From Sergeia podlipaevii (lineage: Eukaryota > Euglenozoa > Kinetoplastea > Trypanosomatida > Trypanosomatidae): DNA of 64,000 bases. The notes under the pieces are model-generated. The model had not been told where the DNA came from. It was given only the letters and a program-made list of their open reading frames with translations, and did not search any database. Made by a program: the position numbers and the translations under genes. Numbering within the stretch: position 1 is the first letter of the stretch; every line of letters starts with the position of its first letter. Location: positions 1 to 64,000 of the forward strand of contig JASANZ010002237.1 in the NCBI GenBank assembly GCA_030849805.1, in the 5' to 3' direction. Below, piece by piece: positions 53,735 through 63,600 of this stretch.

Positions 53735-54661
53735 TGAAGAGATTTGGAAGTGAGAGAGAGAGAAAGAAAAAAAAAGAAATGAAAAAAAAATAGTAGTTGT
53801 GTGCACAATCAAATAGTGCAAATAGTCTGCTATTATTTACTGGTGTGAACTGAAATTACCACTGTNNNNNNNNCCCCCCCCCCTCCCTTTTTTTTAGCAG
53901 CAAAGAAAAAAAAAGGGAATCAACAAGTCCCCAACGTTTTTTTTTTGTGCTGCTTTCTAATTCTTTCTTTCTCTCTTACTTCCTCAGGGAAATGAATTTT
54001 GAAAAAAGAAAATACCCACACAGTTGACAACGTACTAACAAGAAAAAAAAAATGATCAAGGCAACCCAACTCTCTTCCTTTTTGTTGCCTTTCTTCGAAG
54101 GTGAAGAGGATGTATATAACTATGTAAAGCGGAAAGGGAAAATAAAAAAAAGTAGTAATCAGGGACAACAATCAAAATGTGAGTGTTTCCCACTGTTTGG
54201 TATGTGCAGAACTATAAGAGAAATATAGAAAGAAAATATAATCAAGAAAAAAACTTGAAGTATGTTGCCTGAATTTTTTTTATTATTATTCGGTTTAAAA
54301 AAAGAAAAAACTGTCACTAGCCATTCTTTTTTTTCAAGAAAGAAAAGAAGAGAGAAAAAAAAAAGTATTGAAAGTAATGAGCGCATCAATGTGCTACATG
54401 TGGATGTCCTTCCACAATAATGCTAATGCACTAGCTAGCATGTGTACGCGAGAGCTACTACAACACACAGTCAAGCGAGGTCTGTGCACGCAACGCATTC
54501 CAACATCCACATATATGTTTGAGAGTTGTGTTCGTTCTTTTTTTTCTTTCCTTTCTGCAGTTGTTGTTCTTGAAGAGCCTCTCATATTTGCTTCCGTGCA
54601 ATTTCAACCCTGTCTCACTCTTTGTATCTGCGCACTTGTTCATTGTGAGAGGAGGGGGCCA
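53735..54661. other. Spacer between VPS13 and the SH3BGR-like gene
   Basis: No gene seen. Contains pyrimidine-rich minus-strand tracts (53797-53753 and about 53917-53900), the eight-base unknown run, a C run (53874-53882) and AT-rich sequence that should include the VPS13 3' UTR. Short plus-strand frames near 54368-54784 have no features of a real protein. Confidence 0.45.
53866..53873. other. Eight unknown bases (assembly gap)
   Basis: Eight N next to a C run, in the spacer upstream of the SH3BGR-like gene. It does not interrupt any coding region described here. The true length of the gap is unknown. Confidence 0.95.
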
Positions 54662-57600
54662 TCACTTTTGTTTCGCTTCCCTTACCATTCTGCGCTGCCA
54701 CAAGCGCCGCCGAACATTTGCGTCGCTTGGCAGCACTGTCCACCCATCACGATCCCCGCCACCCACATGATGCCACTCTCCTAACCAGCTCCACCCAGCC
54801 GGCACCTTCGTGTTCGCCTTTGCCTGCACCTCCCTTCCATGTGTATCTTGCCAAGCGGGGCAGGCCGAATCTAAGTTCCTGCGGCTCCACCCTCGCATCT
54901 TGGCACGTGCCTCATACTCGTACATCTCCACCAACGTCTCCTGCGCACGCCCCGCAGGGCCGGCGGGGAACCCGGCACGCGAATCTGCACCCCGCAGGCG
55001 AGGCAGTGGTGTTGCTGAAGCCGCCGAAGAAGAGATCGAGTTTGGCTTCGCCTTCCTGCTAGCCTTCTGCCTCCTTCCAAGATCTTCCTTCACCTGGCCA
55101 GAAGCGTGGTGTTCAGTGTGAGACTCCGGTGCCTTAACAGGCGGTACCTGCACGACGCACGAGCCCTGCCGTTCGAAAATCTCCACTGCCCCACTGTTGC
55201 TACGAGAATGATTAGACTTACTGGTGTCCCCACGCATCTTGCCAACTCGAGGGGCCTCTGGTGCTTGTACATTCATGTTGAGATTGATAATGCTAGCCCC
55301 ACCACTACCCGTGCCGCTCGCACTCGAAGAGCCACCAGCGTTGTTGTTGTTGTTGAACGCGTTCGTGGATTGACGCTGAAGAGTCGAGTTGATGCCCTCG
55401 TCGTCACCATCATCCTTGACATTGCCATCGTCATTGTCTTGATCAAGAAACACCACGGACTTGGTCCGCAGCGCCTCGCTTCTGACGCCGGTGTGACGCC
55501 CTGTAGCTGTCCAGGAACGCATACGCTCGTGCCACGACGGCGCACGGGCGTGGACGTACTCATCCTCCGTGAAGAAGTCGCTCATTCCACGAGCGTGCGC
55601 ATGTAAGCCACCACCACCACCTGCTCCCCTTCCTCCTCCGCTGTTGTTGTTGGCGCTGCTTGCACGCAGTGTCTCGTGCCTCTTGAGACCCCCTGGCATC
55701 TGCACTTCCCGCGGCGGCCCCATCTTTCCGTTACGGTGCAGCCACCACTGGCCTCCCATCTGTTCCTTCCTTCTGTCCGCCTCTATGGAAGCAATGAGGT
55801 GGTTGCGCGCCTCCGCCTCCTGTGCAGTGCAAGCGGACAGGACGCCTGGAGCGGAAAACCCAGCCGAGACGTCGTCACTCGCGCTAACATCCATCGACGT
55901 GATCGATTCTGGCCGGACGCCAATCCCTACCCCAGCCATGTCGCCGCCCTCGCCGACGCTCGCGGACCCGCCGCTCACAAACGTGGGTGCTTCCATCTCT
56001 GGCATGAGAAATACGGCGTTGTTGTTGTTGCTGCCGTTGCCGCCATCCAGAAGTGACCTCCGCACACGCACCTTCGTCTCCATACCTGGACATATATTCA
56101 AATACTTCGCCACAGGAGAAAAAATAAGCGGTCGCACCAGGGCCACCCACCGCTTCCGCCGTATGCGCACTCGATCAGACATGCGATCAGTGTAGATGCC
56201 GTAGTACTTCGTACTGAAAGTCCAGCCCTCGAAGCTGGTGCCGTAGCGGTCCAGCTTCCACGCCTCAGCAGGCACCGAAATCTTCTTGGAGCCGTGGGTA
56301 GCTACTTCTCGACGACACGGATACCAGGCAGGGCCATCCACGCCCATGCGCAGCGCCTCCGAAGACCACGACATACCCCCCACCATGGAGCCAGAGACGG
56401 AGAGCGAGGCATCAGGGCTCACCGCTGCGAAGCCGCCCTCGATGCCAGCAGTGCTGCCACCGCCACGAGAAGTAACGCCAGCGTCGCCGTCTCCGTCGTT
56501 TAATGGATGGTCCGCGATTGTGCTAGTAACGCGTTGGTACTGATACACACACACCACCGTCCGCCACGTCGCCACACCACCGTTGGCGTAGAAATCTCTG
56601 ATGGGTCGAAGTCGCTTTGTGCTGGGAATATACGTGTCTGTTGCAAGCTTCGCGGCAATGCCGGTCGCACGTGAGAAGTCCGAGAGCAGCCCCGACAGTG
56701 GGTTTGTGACCACCCCGAGAAGCCCTTGTGCAACACCTTTGATGAGCCCTGCTGCACCAGACTCCGCGTGTCCTTCCATCGGCCGCTTGTAGACACCCTT
56801 GAAGCCATCGGCAATAGCAGTGAGAGTGTTCTGCTTCCGTCGCTCCTGCTCTGACACACCACCGCCCATACTGAGAAGACGTGAGCCGGCATCGGTAAGG
56901 TTGGCAAATGCGCTGAGTCCGCCACCGGCAAACTCAAGCGCAAAGCCAGCCGACCCACTTGCGAGGCCCTGTGCGAACGCGCGCTTGGACGTCGCGAGAC
57001 CATCCACCGGCTCCTTGTACATACGCACCGCGCCGCCGCTGATGCCCGAGACAAACTTCAGTGGAGCGCCAATGAAAGGGAGGGAAGAGGCGTATTGGAA
57101 GATAAGTCCCTTGAGCTGCGCAAGAAGAGCGTCCAGGTAGCTCTTCGCTAGCCAGTGCAGCATCACACCGAGTCTGCTGGAGCGCTTCACAGAGGCAATG
57201 CCAGGAATAGACACCCGAACGTCGTCGCATGACTTCACCATCATCGATAGCATCGCGGAGTCCTTGGAGTTGAGGTTCTCACGGAAGAAGTCGTGCTCGC
57301 CGTCTCGATTGAGCCAGACACGAAGCACAATAGGATTTATAATGAAGCGCTCGAGTATAATGCTCGTGAGCAAAACGTTAGCTTGACGCGGCGCGGCGTC
57401 AAACAACTCCACCGGGGTTGGACATCGCTGGCTTGCGCTGATGCCCCTGCTATCCGTGCCCCGCCCCCGCACCACCACGCCACGGTCGTACGCCCCGCTC
57501 TGCGCATCCTCCCCACTCGCGCGCGCGCACTCGTACTCGGTGATTTCCTTCACCTTGCGGAACAGCTTGGCGAGTGACACGAGCAAAGTATCAGAGACAC

Positions 57601-60600
57601 GTAGCGCGATTGGTGTGACGTCCAGTCGTGCCTCTTCAATCCACCAGAGCGACCTAACGGGTACAATGTGCCGCTCCACAAAGCCCGAAATAGCCGCCCC
57701 TGCCTCCGATTTGCGGATAGCCAGCAAGCAGGCATCATACCGAGGTGTGATCTCCGTCTGGTTATCCACCTGAAAGTTCTTGATGGAGAAGTGCAACACC
57801 TCCTTCGCATGCTCCCTGTCCCAACTGAAGCGCGTGTCTGTGATGGCGGCGAAGATGACGTCCTTGCCTGGCATCACAAGCGCGATGGTCACGACAGACA
57901 CGTTAAGCAGCAGGTTGATCGGCGTGGGTGGACACGCGCGCGAGGTGCGAGCAATGTGGCCGTAATTGCTTCCATAGACAATCTCCACGAGCTGCTGGCC
58001 ATACTCACCGTAGCTGAGGCGATACTCCAGACCGCCCCCCACGCGCTGCTGATGATCGATTTCCTGGTGGGACATATTGCGACTAAGATCAAACACCACC
58101 CCTTTCCCACCCTCCGCGTTGTCAGATGCCGCGGTGCCATCGTCGTTGAGCAGCACCACGCGTGCCTTCATGGTAACGGTGGTGTCCAGAATAAGCTCTG
58201 TGCCACAGCCAGCAGCTACGCGTCCGAGAATGCGGCCATCGCTCTTGTCTGACGTGTCGCGCAACTCCAGCGCACGGCTGGTGCGATTAAGCAAAAGAAA
58301 CGGCACCACCTTGGGCTCCTCAATAATCACATATGTGTACGGATCGCCGGCCGAGAGAGAGACCTCGAAAAACCTGTCCCGCTTGGGCTTTGCCCGCACT
58401 GGTGCGTCACAGACATAGCCATATGGCTGCTCAATCACCGCCCCCTCCTCGCTCTCCCCCGGTGGCTTATAAGCGACCACTGTGGACATGTGAATCGTTT
58501 CTAGCTCCACGGGCGTGCCGTAGAGCGGTGCGTCCAGATCCTGCAGCACATGCAGGTGGTAGCCCAGATCTGGCGGACAGAAAGGAGTCCGGTAGAGCGG
58601 CATGCTGTGGCCAGAGCCCAACACCACTGCGTAAGATCGATCCTGAAGAAAGACGCTTCTCGCCTCTGCCGAGGAGATCTTTTGAGCTGTCTTCTTCAGT
58701 GCCTCCGTGTAGGCGTCAATCTCCTGCGTGTGTTGTGTAGGCGTTCCCGTCGGACTCGCTTCGCTGTCGGCATGCTCTGCTGTCAGTGCAGCAGTGGCTG
58801 CCGCGTACGCCTCGCGAGCGCTGAAGCCGCCGTACGCAGAAGGCGCTACAAAGAGTGGGAAGCGGGTGCGGTTGATGATGATCCACCGGGGTGCAATCGT
58901 CACGCATCGCGAGCCGCCACGGTCCACGCGGGTGACATATGCGAGATGGCACACGCGACGCTGAGACGCAGGCATCCCAGATGTTGTGCCACGACCGACG
59001 GGATGGCGGCGAGTCTTGTTTCCTGACAGTGGCCTATCCTTCCCCTCGTGCTGCTGCCCTGACTCCTCTGATTGCATCTCCTCCATGACGATGAGGCCAC
59101 GCTGCTGCACGTGCAACGGCACACGGCGCGCGATAAAGTTCTTGTAGCACACGTTGACAAAGAGCTCCTCCTTCTTGTTGCAGTCAAGAGGAGCGGCAAC
59201 AAACCAAACGCCCATGTTAGCTGGGAGGTAGGTGAAGTTGCGCTCCGCTATCGCGCTAGGAGCCAGCGGTGTAGCGCCGAACGCGTTTGAGGGCCCACAG
59301 CGCAGCTCCCCTGTCGTCGGGATGCATTCCTGCACTGTCAAGTCGAGCGGTGCGTGATTGACAATCAAGAAAGGGGAAGTGAGCAGAACAGTCGTGGCGA
59401 CGTTCCTCGCGCACAAGGTCATCTCCCGCTGCTCCGACTGCTGAGAGCGCAGCGTGATATGAAATGACTCGGAAGAAGATTTAATGTTGAGCGCGGTCGA
59501 GGTATACACCTCTACCATGTCCCCTTCCACCTGACGCGCCTCCACCACCACAGCAACCTGGCTGAGCGAGAAGGTTCCTAGCGGCAGCTCACGCTGGTCC
59601 TCACTCTGAACTGTGATGCGCCTCGTACCCTTGTAGGCGGAGGCGTCTGCCTTCCCCTTCACAACATTCCCATTCACATCGGGAATCAAAGTGAGGGTGA
59701 CGTCGTACGGTAGACGGTTGTGAAGTCTAAAGCGGGGCTCGATGGAAATCACAAAGCTGGGTACACCTCCGCGGATGGCCTCCTGCTTGATGACCACGCA
59801 CACCATCATGGGGCCGGTGGCAGCTCCTCCTCTGCCGCTGTGCTGCTCCTTGTCTCTGGAAGGACGCCCACCACCGCCACCACCACCTGCGGGGTGAAGA
59901 TGAAAGCGCGGAGACCCCATACTCAACGGGCTCCACACTTGAGCGGCCGCCGCCGTCGCACTAGCAGCTGCTTCTGATGCTGGCGGAGCCACAGGACGAC
60001 ACACGAGCTGTGTGAGTGTTGTGCTGAGTAGGTCGCGAATTGTTGGGGAGTATCCGCCCTCCAGCGCCACACCCGGCGCGTACTTGATCTCTCTAGCAGA
60101 TGTCGCTGAAGCGTCAGAGCTCTGACCGGTGGTGATACCAGGGAGCGTCACGACTGGCTGAATCAAAATCTTTGTCTTTAAGTTTGCATCGGTCGGCAAG
60201 TACACCCGCTCACCAGGCTGCATCGCTGAGTGCGATAGCGAAGCGTTCACAGTACACCCGAGATGATTCTCGACACAAATAATAGAGTTGGACTGGGTGT
60301 GCAGGGGGTATATTTTCATGTTCACAAAGCGCTTTAAGTGCCTCGCGCCTTCCTCACGTGATAGAGAGACCGACGTCTCGAGCAGCATGTCACGTCCCTC
60401 CAAGTAGAGCGGGGGGTAGGAAAGGGAAACCACGTAGCCCTTGTCAGCTTGGCTGAGCGGTACTAGACGGTTGACTGTAACGGAGGTGTTCACTGTGTTG
60501 AACTCCACGCGACCGCCAAAGGGGCTGACGCCCTGCCCACTGATGACAAGGTCCCTGTTGCAGAAGTTGAACACACGCACATGCGCATATCGCGTTATAT

Positions 60601-63600
60601 GCGTCTTCGGCTTCTTCGCGTCGGTCTTCCCAGCTGCTACTAGCAATGATCTGCGACGGCTTGTGCTGCCACTGCGTGAGCGACGCTCTCTCCCTGCGTT
60701 GAGCGTAGCCACTGCCGCCGCCGTCGCTGCGGTTGCGGTGTTGTAAAAGTGGCCGCTGTTCCTCATGACGTCAAAGACAGACCCACTGGCCATTAGAGAG
60801 TGAGAAAGGTCCACGTCCAAGTCAGGTACGTCGTCGAGTGCGTCAGAGTCACCGCTGTTCACGTAGTCATCCACGTCCACGTACATGGGCAAGCCATTAT
60901 ACGCCGCAACGGCCCGACGCTGCGCTCGCCGGCGAAACTTATTGCGCAGACGCTTCTGCACTGTTGTGGTGGTGTTGTAGTCCGTTGTGATTCTCCTCAA
61001 GATGTAGATACTCATGGGTGAAAGCACAAAGTCAAGGCGGTCAACGCGAATGCGGTAGTCATGCGTGTTCGCACTGCCTACCAAACCACCCTCAAACATC
61101 TCAATGAGAGGCTCCCACACAGAGGCAGAGTTGCTGAACGTATACAAGGAGCCCCGTAGCACTACCTGCATGTCCATATTTGGATCAAGGCCAAAAACGG
61201 TGTCGTGAAGACAAAAATGGGTAAGGTCACCGTTCGTGCCAACGAAGACGGCGTCAATTAATGGCACGTCAATGCGGAAGTCCGTCGCCGGCATGCAGTC
61301 CTTCCCTGTGCAGCAGCGATAACACAGAACTCCCATCGCGGTCGCCTCGCTTCCTATAAAGGCTCCGAACTGGCCACAGTGCTGGCACTGCCCAGGCGTC
61401 ACCACAGGCACCAGAGGCGCAAACGTGGCGCTCTCGAACTGCACAGTAGGCTTAGTCCGTCGGAGTGTGCTCTCCTCAAGAAAGGCAGTGCCAAAGTCCT
61501 TGCCCAGCTCCACGAACGAGCGTAGGAGCGCGGTGCGGGTGCAGAACTCGAGCGAGTCGAGGGCAATAGTCACACTCACATTATCAACGCCGGAAAGTGT
61601 AGCGGTCAGATTGGTCGGCAGCAGCACGTGTTCGTCACTGACGCCGGAGTGGAGATCAAACACCTGAAGATCAACGGTGCGCCGTGAAACCGCCCTGTGC
61701 TCGTTGTCCTGCATCAGCTTTGCTTGGATCTCCATGCACACGGTGGAGCTGAAATCCATCACCTCCTCAGAAATCACGTGCACCTCAGCATCCTTGCACG
61801 TGAAGGACGCGACGAGCCGCTCCGTGCGGTCATGCCAAAGCTCCTCCATGAGAGCCAACGCCTCACTCCCATATGTCGTCCCCTCTCCCATCGGCGAAGA
61901 ATCACTCCGAGACGTCCCAGGTCGCCCAGTGCGCTGTCGGCCTCCTCGCTCTGCAGCAGCAGCAGCTGCTGCCGCTGCCTTCACCGTCTCCAGCGCGGAG
62001 ATATCAAAGAAAGTTGTGTTGGCGATGTTTTGGTACTGCTTCTCAATCGTGCACGTATCGGTAGTGAAGAGAGTCGTCGCTGGGCCGTAGCTCACAAACG
62101 AGCCCAGTGTGTACATGCCGGGGATCACAATGGTGCCGTTGCTAATCGTCAGCTGGCAGCCCTCGCTCAGCACAATCTGACCCGATGGGGGTCCAGTGAA
62201 GCTAAGGCAGTGCTTGTTAAGATCCAGCTCGTAGCAGCAGCGTGTTCGGTTCGTCGTAAGCAGTACGTGCTTGTCGTCGAGCGTCAAGTCTGCGTTGAGG
62301 ACTGTGATGGCATCGTCAAGCTTCAGTATCGGCAGCGGGTCAATGGGGATGCGAAAGACTTTATAGCAGAAAGGGAGGTAGAGTACCTCGCGGGTGTCAA
62401 AGAGAATAGTGGGGGAAATGGTGATGTGAATGGCCTCCGTCGCTACGTCAAGAACCGTCTCTGTTGACAAGTAAGCGGAGTGCTCCACGGAGGCACGCAC
62501 CAGCACTGGCGCTGGACGCACAGAGCGTACCATGAGATCTTTAACTTTAAGCACGTCGACCACGTCGTTCAAGCGGGCCTCGTTACGCGTGACAGTGGCT
62601 CCCAGCTGCACAATCTCCTCAACGTGTGCTCCAATGTGCTGGATGCACACACTCGCCACAGTCACCACCAAGATCCCACCTACTGCGGGAGACGAATGTG
62701 ACATCGCCTTCACATCACTCGTCGACAAGTGGAAGACATAGACAATATCGGCGTCCAGCTCGTCAATGGTGGCGATAATCCGGAACGACTTCTTGGAGAG
62801 TTTCTTTTGGTAATGAGCAGCTATCTCGCCACTGGTGCGCGGCAGTCCCGACGGAGATGCCATGAGGCTCGTTTCTCTACGGCGTCGCGGCCCGCCTCCA
62901 TAGCCACTAGGACTCGCCATGGTCGTCGCCGATATGGCTCCAAGTGGTGGCGGAGAATGAGGAGAGGCGGCTGCTCCTGCAACAGCACTAGTGGGAGACG
63001 TGCGCGACGTGTGCCTACCTCCGTTCTGTGGAGTAGTAAAGCTACCGAGCTGACCGCCTTCAGCTCCCTCTTCCCCTTCACTGCAAGAGCGGCGCTTTGA
63101 ATGCCTCGCCTCATCATTGAGAAAGGCACCAAAGACATCCATCGCAAACTCAGCCTGCTCCGTAGAAAGCGCGATGGCCAGCGTTGGTATAGAAAAAGTA
63201 AGCTCTGCGGCTGGTGGCATATTCTCTAGCAAGGTAGGGGCAGAGGTGCGGGATGGCGATGATGATGCTGCGGTTGCCTTCGACTGAAGTGAACGCGGCT
63301 GTGTCTGGCTGTGTGCCGCGGCAGCGGTGGATACGCTGGCATCTGCGTTTTCTTCCTTGTAGCAACGTAGATATGTAACTGTAAAGAGGCAATCCCGTTT
63401 AAATGCATCCTGCCCAAGCAGCTTTATGTCCATCTTCTCTACCATTAGTTCAAGCACCTCACACTGAGAGAAGCCAGAACCACAGCTACTACTAATGGTG
63501 GCCGAACTTGTACCAGCGCCAACCGCCCCATCACCGCCGCTACGAGGGCTTCCTGACTTTTGCTTGGTATTGATAACTCCACTGCTGCTGCCGTTGTTGC

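Noticed and set aside
61697..62467. 256-codon plus-strand frame opposite VPS13
   Set aside because: Antisense shadow of the VPS13 coding sequence; His/Arg-rich with no family resemblance.
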